NCBI RefSeq assembly: GCF_021117275.1
Contig: NZ_CP088245.1
Coordinates: 2,703,501-2,767,500 of the forward strand
DNA from: Metabacillus sp. B2-18
GTDB lineage: Bacteria; Bacillota; Bacilli; Bacillales; Bacillaceae
Length of the DNA: 64,000 nucleotides
Reading direction: 5' to 3'
Both the position numbers and the translations under genes were made by a program. Each line of letters opens with the position of its first letter. Position 1 is the stretch's first letter. The notes under the pieces were generated by a model that saw only the letters and a list, made by a program, of their open reading frames with translations, was not told where the DNA came from and ran no database searches. Positions 52,126 to 59,150 of this stretch are shown here, piece by piece.

Positions 52126-52848
52126 ATGTCCCTTTTGCCTATCGTTGTTTCTTCCATTTGTACAAGCATTGGAGCTCTCCCAGTTTTGTTTATTAAAAAC
52201 CTTTCACACAAAGGAAAAGATGTGACATTAGCTTTTACGGCTGGGATCATGGTTGCCGCTTCATCATATGGGTTAATTCCATCTGCTATAAAGCTCTCAG
52301 ATATTACGACTTTAGTGATTGGTATCTTAATAGGTACCTTTGTTCTTACTTTAATAGAAAGTGTAATTCCACACACTGATTTAGATCACTCTAAACATCC
52401 CGTAGGACAAGCTCATGTGTTATTATTTATGATCGCTATGTCGATTCATAATTTTCCTGAAGGGCTATCTGTTGGAATATCTAATGTAAGTAGTAATCTT
52501 GAGGTAGGATCTTTAGTTGCCTTTGCAATAGGATTACAAAACATTCCTGAAGGTTTTTTAGTGACTTTATTCTTGGTTACACAGGGAATAAATCGGCTGA
52601 AGGCTATTTTGTTTTCTGCTGTGACCGGATTAATAGAGTTATTTGCGGGGATGTTCGGCTATTTATTTGGTGAATTCTTTCAACCTGTTGTCCCATATGG
52701 ATTAGCGTTTGCAGCAGGTTCTATGCTATTTGTAGTTTACAAGGAATTAATTCCGGAAAGTCATGGAGATGGTAATGAAAGAGCGTCAACTATTACCTTT
52801 ATTCTTGGATTTATTACGATGATTTGTTTGACTGAATTTTTCAGGTAG
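52126..52848 (+). CDS. ZIP-family metal ion transporter
   Basis: 240 residues with eight hydrophobic helices. The metal-binding helices 4 and 5 are clear: 'MSIHNFPEGLSVGIS' and 'GLQNIPEGFLVTLF'. A His/Asp-containing loop ('IPHTDLDHSKHPVG') lies between helices 3 and 4. ZIP proteins import Zn, Fe or Mn. Start ATG 52126 with CGGAGGATGATCT upstream. Single gene with terminator. Confidence 0.93.
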   Translation: MSLLPIVVSSICTSIGALPVLFIKNLSHKGKDVTLAFTAGIMVAASSYGLIPSAIKLSDITTLVIGILIGTFVLTLIESVIPHTDLDHSKHPVGQAHVLLFMIAMSIHNFPEGLSVGISNVSSNLEVGSLVAFAIGLQNIPEGFLVTLFLVTQGINRLKAILFSAVTGLIELFAGMFGYLFGEFFQPVVPYGLAFAAGSMLFVVYKELIPESHGDGNERASTITFILGFITMICLTEFFR

Positions 52849-52892
52849 GTTCAAATAAGTTTTACTATACAAATAGAATTTAAGCAAAAGGA

Positions 52893-52926
52893 AAGAGCAT
52901 CCTTAGTACAAGGAATGCTCTTATTT
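52893..52926 (+). terminator. Terminator of the ZIP gene
   Basis: Stem AAGAGCAT(C)CTT/AAGGAATGCTCTT, 5-nt loop, followed by ATTTGAATTT. Confidence 0.75.
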
Positions 52927-52962
52927 GAATTTATATTATCACAGGTTTCAAATAGCATCCTA

Positions 52963-53035
52963 CTAGATCCAACTTTCTTTAAAATCCTCAATATATGTAC
53001 GTATATTTGTAGGCTTTTTTCCTGTTACTAAAATT
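52963..53035 (-). pseudogene. C-terminal remnant of an NAD(P)-binding (NmrA/SDR-like) protein
   Basis: Minus-strand reading 'ILVTGKKPTNIRTYIEDFKE' then SWI and stop at 52963. This 'VTGKxPxxxxxYIxDxxxxW' ending is common in NmrA-like reductases. No upstream part remains. Confidence 0.4.
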
Positions 53036-53171
53036 TTAATAGTTGCTCTTTCCCTCACTTTGCTATTTCTTTTTTATCATCATATTATTCAGATACGGAA
53101 AACTTACACATTTTATTAGGTTAATTTAGAGAGTTACCTTCTTTTGAGGGGATTTTCTGCATACGTTAATA

Positions 53172-53507
53172 TTAATGACGTGGTGCAAGTAACATCACGG
53201 AAACTCCTATTAAACATATCCCCGCACCAACCCAATCATAGACATCTGGTGTTTTTTTATCAATTCCCCACCCCCATAGGACAGATAGAAAAATAAACAC
53301 ACCTCCATATGCTGCATACACTCTTCCGAATGATGGGAAGGATTGAAAGGTTGCAATAACACCGTATAAAGCCAGAGCTAGTCCTCCACCTAATCCCCAG
53401 TAAAAGGGCTTACCCTCTCTTAACCACAACCAGATTAAATACCCTCCACCAATTTCAGCAATTCCTGCTAGGATAAACAGCAATATTGCACTAATCATTT
53501 TTAACAC
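53172..53507 (-). CDS. YnfA/UPF0060 small membrane protein
   Basis: 111 residues with four membrane helices: '[20 protein letters not shown]', '[19 protein letters not shown]', '[20 protein letters not shown]', '[20 protein letters not shown]'. The first segment with Glu18 is the hallmark of the UPF0060/YnfA family, relatives of SMR drug exporters. Start ATG 53507 with AAGGAGTGTTAAAA upstream. Confidence 0.93.
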   Translation of the reverse strand: MLKMISAILLFILAGIAEIGGGYLIWLWLREGKPFYWGLGGGLALALYGVIATFQSFPSFGRVYAAYGGVFIFLSVLWGWGIDKKTPDVYDWVGAGICLIGVSVMLLAPRH

Positions 53508-53561
53508 TCCTTACTAATTCTTAAATTATTTATATAGCTCTTACCTAAAATTCAAAAAATA

Positions 53562-53591
53562 AAAAGCACCTTCCACAAGAAATGTGCTTTT
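53562..53591. terminator. Hairpin with T-rich flanks
   Basis: Eight-bp stem AAAAGCAC/GTGCTTTT with T-rich sequence on both strands, 55 nt upstream of the ynfA-type gene. Possibly a terminator for leftward transcription. Confidence 0.5.
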
Positions 53592-53733
53592 CTTAGCTTA
53601 CCACTATTTGACTTTATAACGGCAAACAGCTATAAAATAATAATGTTAGCCGCTCCAATCTGTTTCACATTCGTTTTCTTAATCTCTTGAAAAAAGCTTT
53701 AATTAATAAGCACTAATGGAGGTCTACCCTTTC

Positions 53734-54480
53734 ATGCTCATAATAGACAAAAATCAAAAGAGAAGTAGTTTACCAGATCATATTCTAGAAGGTTTGGATC
53801 TTAATATGGGGATGTATTCAGTTAAACACTATATTGCCCTTGTCACACTTTTAATGCTTGATGTGCCAATTTGTTTTAATTTACTATTAACAACATTTAA
53901 ATACCCCGTATTTTTGTATCCAGCTCTTGTAATTCTAGGTGCAATACATATTTGGGCGATTCGACTACTCATAAAAAAATATAAACAGACGCAAATTGAA
54001 TGTCTTCTCTACTTTGGCTTTTTAGGTTTCATTGGATCTTTTATCAATTTTTTCTTAATGATGGTTTCACATTTTTCCATCGGTATCACATCACCGCTTT
54101 ATTTTGTTTTTATGATATTTTTCTATTTTTTCTCCATTTATCTATTTAGTATGAGAGAGCATAAAAAATACTCTTCGCTAAAATTTCGTAAAGTTAGATT
54201 TCCTTACTGGCAGGATTATGTTTCTATGTTTACCCCAGGTGTTGTTTTCGCTCTTTTTGTTCTTTTATCAGGGCCATATCCGCTTTTCCCACTAGGTATA
54301 CTGTCTCTGTTTTTTTGCTGGACATTTGCTTACTTTTTTACTTTCTTTATGGCGAAAAGCTTTTATCGATATGTTTTTATTAAACGAAATATCTATCATG
54401 TTAGATTTGAAGATAAAGAGTTGAATCGTAAGTATCGAGTGCAGAGGCAAATGGAACTAGAAGAAAAGACAGTTAAATGA
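53734..54480 (+). CDS. Membrane protein, function unknown
   Basis: 248 residues from ATG 53734 (GGAGGTCTACCCTTTC upstream). After a 35-residue polar N-terminus there are about six hydrophobic helices (roughly 36-60, 63-80, 92-112, 118-142, 160-180, 186-212) and a charged tail of about 40 residues. No motif recognised. Its stop is 28 nt before a GGGACA palindrome. Confidence 0.65.
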   Translation: MLIIDKNQKRSSLPDHILEGLDLNMGMYSVKHYIALVTLLMLDVPICFNLLLTTFKYPVFLYPALVILGAIHIWAIRLLIKKYKQTQIECLLYFGFLGFIGSFINFFLMMVSHFSIGITSPLYFVFMIFFYFFSIYLFSMREHKKYSSLKFRKVRFPYWQDYVSMFTPGVVFALFVLLSGPYPLFPLGILSLFFCWTFAYFFTFFMAKSFYRYVFIKRNIYHVRFEDKELNRKYRVQRQMELEEKTVK

Positions 54481-54507
54481 TGCTCATCCTTTCTATATAA
54501 TAAAAAT

Positions 54508-54535
54508 GGGACAGTTCACCTGTCCCTACGTCCCA
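54508..54535. repeat. GGGACA palindromic repeat, copy 9 (supplies a stop codon)
   Basis: GGGACAGTTCACCTGTCCC followed by TACGTCCCA. The stop codon (54526-54528) and the last residues (SGT) of the ThuA gene lie inside it. Confidence 0.8.
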
Positions 54536-55176
54536 CTTACCCATTCAATCGTACTTGCAAGAATTCTAATAAAGTCTTCATGTACCAGCCCTTCTTCGTT
54601 ATGAGCAGGTGTAAGACAGCATACTCGACCTTCACCATAATGATGAGACCAGCCTCCAATTGAGTTGCCGTCTACTGATTCTGATTTTAAAAAGACATTC
54701 GTATGCTCTTCATCAACTTTTACAAAATAGTGTTCATCTAGAATTTCAAATGAAACAGGACCAAACAAATCTTTTCCTTCTAAACTAGTATATTTTACAT
54801 GAGCATGTTCAACAGGATGGAATTCAAAGTGTCCTCTTAACATTTTCGTATAGCTACTTTCAATTGAATAAGAGGCAAGTCCTGAATGCCAAGCTAACCA
54901 TCCGCCTCCCTGTTTAACATATTGAGCAATGGCTTCTGCTATATCTTCTGTCATCCATGTTTCAACGTTTTCGTCGGCTGGATTGAGTCGGTCTTCCTTA
55001 AATAAAATCACCGCGTCAGGTTTTTTTGATAATTCTTCTTGTATCTTACTCGTTTGAATGATCTTACATTCAATATTTTCTTCTTTATTTAGTAATGTTA
55101 ACGCCTTATTTAAGGCAGAGATACTCCATTCCTTTGGGTGATAGTAATCACCTAAAAGAGCAACAATTCTTTTCAT
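54526..55176 (-). CDS. ThuA-domain protein
   Basis: 216 residues from ATG 55176 (GGGAGGGAATCGT upstream). A class I glutamine amidotransferase-like fold of the ThuA family: 'RIVALLGDYYHPKEW', 'IAQYVKQGGGWLAWHSGLA', 'EFHPVEHAHVKYT', 'SHHYGEGRVCCLTPAHNEEG'. ThuA proteins work in trehalose and other sugar use, but most are uncharacterised. An IS is inserted 17 nt before its start, so its own promoter has been moved away. Confidence 0.85.
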   Translation of the reverse strand: MKRIVALLGDYYHPKEWSISALNKALTLLNKEENIECKIIQTSKIQEELSKKPDAVILFKEDRLNPADENVETWMTEDIAEAIAQYVKQGGGWLAWHSGLASYSIESSYTKMLRGHFEFHPVEHAHVKYTSLEGKDLFGPVSFEILDEHYFVKVDEEHTNVFLKSESVDGNSIGGWSHHYGEGRVCCLTPAHNEEGLVHEDFIRILASTIEWVSGT

Positions 55177-55192
55177 ACGATTCCCTCCCATA

Positions 55193-55200
55193 AAATCCCT
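55193..55200. repeat. Target-site duplication, left copy
   Basis: AAATCCCT directly left of the IS6-like element; the same 8 bp stand at 57038-57045 on the right. Confidence 0.85.
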
Positions 55201-55341
55201 CGTATTGTCAAAACTTCTATAAGAAATAGGTTATAAAATATCTCCATAGAGGGCTTTATAGGCAAAAAAATTGCCACCCCCTAAATTCTTTGGATAATTG
55301 AGGTTACCACACACCCAACAACCAAGAATGGAAGTGACAAT

Positions 55342-56781
55342 TTGTACCCTCAAATTATAACCTATTTATTAACTTTTATAAACTATCAAGAACAACTCAT
55401 TCGAACATTGCTTACTTTATTGATTGGTAAAAGCATGTTCGATAAACCTACTGAACAGCCCGTAAATAAACCTTATCGAAAACTTCAAGTGGATGACCTT
55501 CCGGTCATTGAAGTTCTAGAACAGCTTGATTATCGAGTTCTTCTTAGTGAATATCTAGAGAAGAACGGGAAAGCTCTCAAACCTGTTCAAAGGCGTAAGA
55601 ATGCAAAAGTTTCCGTACCTAAAGCCATGAACTGTCCAAAGTGTGGTGCTCCATCGGATTATCTTTATGCCAACAATGGAGATAAAGGTCAGTATCAATG
55701 CAAGGTGTGTACAGAACTTTTCAGTGAAAAGAACCGTTACTCTAAGGAGGCCATCCTGAAGTGTCCTCATTGTTCCAAGACTCTCGAGAAAATAAAAGAA
55801 AGAAAAGATTTTCACGTGTTTAAGTGCAAGAACAATGACTGTTCTTATTATCAAAAGAAGCTCAATGGGATGACTTCAAAAGAAAAGAAAAGGTTCAAAA
55901 AGGACCCTCAAGCATTTAAATTGAGATACATTTTCCGTCAGTTTTATATCGATTTCCAGCCGTTATCTAAGGAATCACCAGAACTGCCGGCCGTGGACTT
56001 ATCAAAGATTTATGCATCCCCACATACATTAGGATTGATCCTAACCTATCATGTAAACTATGGCCTTTCGGCCCGTAAAACAGCTGCGATTATGCAGGAC
56101 GTACACGGAGTGATGATTTCACATCAGACTGTATTGAACTACGAAAATAGCGTAGCTTTATTACTTAAACCTTATGTGGATCACTATCCCTATGAACTTT
56201 CAGACCAATTCTGCGGTGATGAAACGTATATCAGAGTAAACGGTCGATGGCATTATTTATTTTTCTTTTTTGACGCCGTGAAAAAGATTATTCTTTCGTA
56301 TCCGGTGTCGCCTAATCGAGACACAGCAACAGCCATTCGAGCAATTGATGAGGTCTTAATCAAGATGAAAGAGATTCCAGAAAATCTGACCTTTGTGGTA
56401 GACGGGAATCCAATCTATCTTTTAGCCCAACATTTCTTCGCTCAACATGAGATTTTATTCGATGTGAAGCAGGTCATTGGATTAACCAATGAGGACCCTG
56501 TTTCAACCGAATATAGACCAATGAAACAAATAATTGAGAGACTTAACCGCACCTTTAAGGGCAATTATCGCTCCACTCATGGATTCGGCTCTGAACATGG
56601 TTCCATTTCATACGTCACCTTATTTACGGCCTACTTTAACTTTTTGCGTCCGCATGCCGCCTTAGAAGGAAAAGTGCCCGTAGTGAATCCAGAACTCAAG
56701 GGGCTTCCAACAATGCCAGCACGTTGGACAAAGCTCATTGGATTAGCACAACAATGGATAGTAGAACAAAGACAAGCCTAA
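55342..56781 (+). CDS. DDE transposase with N-terminal zinc ribbons (IS6/IS240-like core)
   Basis: 479 residues starting at TTG 55342 (GGAAGTGACAAT upstream). Two zinc ribbons near the N-terminus ('MNCPKCGAPS...YQCKVCTE' and 'LKCPHCSKT...FKCKNNDC'), then an HTH ('NYGLSARKTAAIMQDVHGV'), then the DDE core: Asp in 'FCGDETYIRVNGRWHYLF', Asp in 'TFVVDGNPIY', Glu in 'IIERLNRTFKGNYR'. The core resembles the IS240/IS6 transposase domain. All catalytic residues are present and the frame is intact. Confidence 0.85.
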   Translation: MYPQIITYLLTFINYQEQLIRTLLTLLIGKSMFDKPTEQPVNKPYRKLQVDDLPVIEVLEQLDYRVLLSEYLEKNGKALKPVQRRKNAKVSVPKAMNCPKCGAPSDYLYANNGDKGQYQCKVCTELFSEKNRYSKEAILKCPHCSKTLEKIKERKDFHVFKCKNNDCSYYQKKLNGMTSKEKKRFKKDPQAFKLRYIFRQFYIDFQPLSKESPELPAVDLSKIYASPHTLGLILTYHVNYGLSARKTAAIMQDVHGVMISHQTVLNYENSVALLLKPYVDHYPYELSDQFCGDETYIRVNGRWHYLFFFFDAVKKIILSYPVSPNRDTATAIRAIDEVLIKMKEIPENLTFVVDGNPIYLLAQHFFAQHEILFDVKQVIGLTNEDPVSTEYRPMKQIIERLNRTFKGNYRSTHGFGSEHGSISYVTLFTAYFNFLRPHAALEGKVPVVNPELKGLPTMPARWTKLIGLAQQWIVEQRQA

Positions 56782-56831
56782 CTTTTTGTTTAGCTGAGCC
56801 CTTAAGCTAATTCAGCAATCGGCGGAGCGAA

Positions 56832-56957
56832 CTCTTGACAAACCGAACTTGCCAATGGTTTAAAATGGAAACAACCAAGGGCTTATTTGGTATGCCTTCT
56901 TTTGTTCCCTTCGCCCTTGTTAAACAATCCACAAACCATTGGCGTGTTTGTCAAGAG
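56832..56957. repeat. Nested triple inverted repeat in the right end of the IS6-like element
   Basis: Three nested stems: CTCTTGACAAAC (56832-56843 with 56946-56957), CCAATGGTTT (56852-56861 with 56933-56942), and CAAGGGC (56876-56882 with 56913-56919). Together they can fold into one long rod. It lies between the transposase stop and the right terminal repeat. Confidence 0.75.
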
Positions 56958-57037
56958 AGATTGCGGCGCATCTCCATCCAGTAAATAGGAGAGAAGCTAA
57001 CCCTTTAGGTAGTTTTCATAAATCTTTTGACACTACC

Positions 57038-57045
57038 AAATCCCT
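57038..57045. repeat. Target-site duplication, right copy
   Basis: AAATCCCT, the partner of 55193-55200. Confidence 0.85.
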
Positions 57046-57053
57046 ATCATTTT

Positions 57054-57088
57054 TTGACCCCCAAACAGTGTTTGAGGGTCAATTTTTT
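57054..57088 (+). terminator. Hairpin with T tail beside the SDR gene end
   Basis: Stem TTGACCC(...)/GGGTCAA with inner AAACA/TGTTT pairs, followed on the plus strand by six T. The T tail overlaps the stop of the convergent SDR gene; on the minus strand no T tail is present, so its direction is plus. Confidence 0.6.
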
Positions 57089-57788
57089 ATTGTGGTATTG
57101 CCTCCCCCTTAAAGTTAATAAAAGAAGAGTTATGATTAATTTTCGTTTTTCTTTCAATAATATCCATAATACCATGTGCCGATTCTTCCGGTGAACCTGG
57201 AGCCTTCTCTCCACCCATATCTGTTTTGATCCAGCCAGGATGAACCGCATACACAGAAACCTCATCTTCTTTTAAATATTTTCTAAGCTGCTCCGAAAAC
57301 ATGTTTAATGCACTTTTTGAAAGTGCATAAGGATAATCCCCACCATAAGCATTTTGAAAACTTCCCGCTTCAGATGAAATGTTAATCACGGTTGAATCTG
57401 ACCCTTTGTAGAGAAGCGGTAAAAAATGCTTAACCACACGCATTGGTCCAAAAAGGTTAATATTGAAGGTTTGCTCCACCTTCTCAATATCAATTTCTTT
57501 GATTGTTTTTGAACGCTCATCTAAAATTCCTGCATTGTTGATGATCACATTAAGCGAGATGTTTTCTGCTCTCAGCTTTTCAGCTGCTTCTTGACAGGTT
57601 GATTCATCAGCTACATCAAGTTGAAGAAGCTGAACTTTATTTGGAAAAATTGAACATAGGTGGTTTATGGCATCACTTTGTTTCTGCGGATTTCTTACAC
57701 CAGCAAAAACAGTGTGTCCCCTCTTTACCGCTTCTGTTGTAAGTGCCAGACCTAACCCACGGTTAGCACCTGTGATGAATAATTTCAT
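57087..57788 (-). CDS. Short-chain dehydrogenase/reductase
   Basis: 233 residues, complete: 'LFITGANRGLGLALTTEA' (cofactor site), 'NVIINNAGILDERSKTIKEI', 'STVINISSEAGSFQN' (catalytic Ser), 'YPYALSKSALNMFSEQLRKY' (Tyr-x-x-x-Lys), 'VHPGWIKTDMGG'. Classical SDR of the sniffer/C-factor style, NAD(P)-dependent carbonyl reduction. It is 10 nt after the first VOC gene, with which it forms an operon. Substrate unknown. Confidence 0.92.
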   Translation of the reverse strand: MKLFITGANRGLGLALTTEAVKRGHTVFAGVRNPQKQSDAINHLCSIFPNKVQLLQLDVADESTCQEAAEKLRAENISLNVIINNAGILDERSKTIKEIDIEKVEQTFNINLFGPMRVVKHFLPLLYKGSDSTVINISSEAGSFQNAYGGDYPYALSKSALNMFSEQLRKYLKEDEVSVYAVHPGWIKTDMGGEKAPGSPEESAHGIMDIIERKTKINHNSSFINFKGEAIPQ

Positions 57789-57798
57789 AAAAGCCTCC

Positions 57799-58275
57799 TT
57801 ATACTGGTTTTCTTCCTAATTCTTGCAGTCCCAACATGACACCAAGCTGTGGAACCGAGTCGAAGAAGCAATAACGACCAACTCCATATTCTCCTTTATG
57901 TACTAAAGGAACACCCTTATCTTCTACAAAATTTATGTGTTCTTCAAATCCATTAACCGTAAACGTAATAAATTGAACACCTTGCCCATGTTTTTGCTTA
58001 AACTCTGTATAAGGACTTACTTCGTCAAGTGGCTCTAAAAGCTCGACTGTAACAGGACCCATTTGAAGATTTGCCAATTTTACACGTGCTGGAACATGTT
58101 CCCCCCGAAACACGGTGTAAGTTTCACCTGTTGGGTCAGGACTATATTCCTCAGGTGGTAGCATAATCTTGGGCATTTCAACACCAAATAATTTGGAAAA
58201 GTTTTTTGCAGCAGCATGAATATCATCAACGACTAAGCCAATTTTCATCAGATTGTTGTTTTCTATTTTATTCAA
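57799..58275 (-). CDS. VOC-family protein lacking the usual first and third metal ligands
   Basis: 158 residues: 'KIGLVVDDIHAAAKNFSKLF', 'LANLQMGPVTVELLEPLDEV', 'GQGVQFITFTVNGFEEHINF', 'GVGRYCFFDSVPQLGVMLGL'. Similar in layout to the VOC protein encoded 12 nt upstream, but where that one has His ('LVHDI', 'PHHIAF') this one has Asp ('VVDDI') and Gln ('VQFITF'). So it may bind a metal differently or not at all. Epimerase or dioxygenase fold; substrate unknown. Confidence 0.82.
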   Translation of the reverse strand: MNKIENNNLMKIGLVVDDIHAAAKNFSKLFGVEMPKIMLPPEEYSPDPTGETYTVFRGEHVPARVKLANLQMGPVTVELLEPLDEVSPYTEFKQKHGQGVQFITFTVNGFEEHINFVEDKGVPLVHKGEYGVGRYCFFDSVPQLGVMLGLQELGRKPV

Positions 58276-58287
58276 GATCTCTTCCTC

Positions 58288-58761
58288 CTATTTATCATTT
58301 TCAAGAAGCTCGAGCATAATCTTTAAATCCTTGAACGTGTCCATATACGCATAGCGCCCACCTGTATATTCCCCTTTTTGTACAAGAGGCATATTTTTTC
58401 CTTCCATTACCGCTACTTTTTCTTTCATTCCATCAATCACAAACGCAATATGATGTGGTCCTTCTCCATGTTCATTCAGGTGATTTCTCCACGTGCTCGG
58501 ATGATGATCTGGTTCTATTAATTCTAACTGAAGTGATCCCATATCAAAAAATGCCAGCTTTGAACGTGCTTCAGAAGTTGCTCCTTCGAATTCTGTTTGA
58601 GCCTTATCAACTGAATCGGTCCAATTCCATTGCGGCTTTTCAACTCCAAAGAAATCCGCATAAGCCTGTGAAACCGTTTCTATATCATGAACTAAAATAC
58701 CAATTTGAGCGATTACATTTGTACCTAACACACCATTTTGAGATTGAGTTTGATTTGGCAT
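58288..58761 (-). CDS. VOC-family protein with metal-binding residues
   Basis: 157 residues: 'AQIGILVHDIETVSQAYADF', 'FDMGSLQLELIEPDHHPSTW', 'GEGPHHIAFVIDGMKEKVA', 'YMDTFKDLKIMLELLEND'. His in 'LVHDI', Glu in 'LELIEP', His in 'HHIAF' and Glu in 'MLELLE' are the four expected metal ligands of the methylmalonyl-CoA epimerase/glyoxalase type. Start ATG 58761 with AGGGAGAGGAAAAAGT upstream. First of three cotranscribed genes; perhaps once part of the sugar-transport operon upstream, now separated by an IS. Confidence 0.85.
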   Translation of the reverse strand: MPNQTQSQNGVLGTNVIAQIGILVHDIETVSQAYADFFGVEKPQWNWTDSVDKAQTEFEGATSEARSKLAFFDMGSLQLELIEPDHHPSTWRNHLNEHGEGPHHIAFVIDGMKEKVAVMEGKNMPLVQKGEYTGGRYAYMDTFKDLKIMLELLENDK

Positions 58762-58887
58762 ACTTTTTCCTCTCCCTCTATAAATGTTGATTTATCAACG
58801 GTTTGACCCGTTGGCGGAGTGTCAAAAAAATATTTATCGACACGCATCCTAATAAATTTTTCATATTTTGTGAAACTATTCCAATGT

Positions 58888-59000
58888 ATGGGTACGCTAC
58901 GCGGTCACTACTGGATAATGATGGTAAGTAGTGCTCTGGAATTATGCGATGCACAATGGATCTCTGCGTAGCTTATGATGACGTACCCTCCCATGTCTCT
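58888..59000 (-). ncRNA. Candidate bridge RNA in the 3' end of the IS1111-type element
   Basis: Noncoding, G+C richer than its surroundings, with stacked pairs: GGGTACG (58890-58896) with CGTACCC (58982-58988), GCTACGC (58896-58902) with GCGTAGC (58966-58972), and hairpin CACTAC (58906-58911) with GTAGTG (58928-58933). IS1111-group elements encode the bridge RNA downstream of the transposase, which is this position. Exact ends and guide loops not determined. Confidence 0.5.
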
Positions 59001-59150
59001 GGGCATCTATGTGCCTACATTCCTTCGTTCGGTCTAGTCATAAGGCAGAGGCTAGCGAAGCTCCTTTAGGGACTCGAGGTCGGATGGGAAAAATAGTGCC
59101 AGCTTCTCCGTGTCATCCTGTTGTCTAGGTCTATTAGGGGATGTAGAACT

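Larger units (their letters stand above)
55201..57037 (+). mobile_element. IS6-like insertion sequence with 8-bp target duplication
   Basis: Flanked by AAATCCCT on both sides. The ends are imperfect inverted repeats with the common core TGTCAAAA (55206-55213 and complement at 57025-57032) and further matches over about 25 bp. It encodes one DDE transposase and has an unusually long structured right end (56782-57037). IS6-family elements make 8-bp duplications, in agreement. Total 1837 bp, longer than typical IS6 (about 0.8 kb) because the transposase has an N-terminal extension. Confidence 0.85.
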
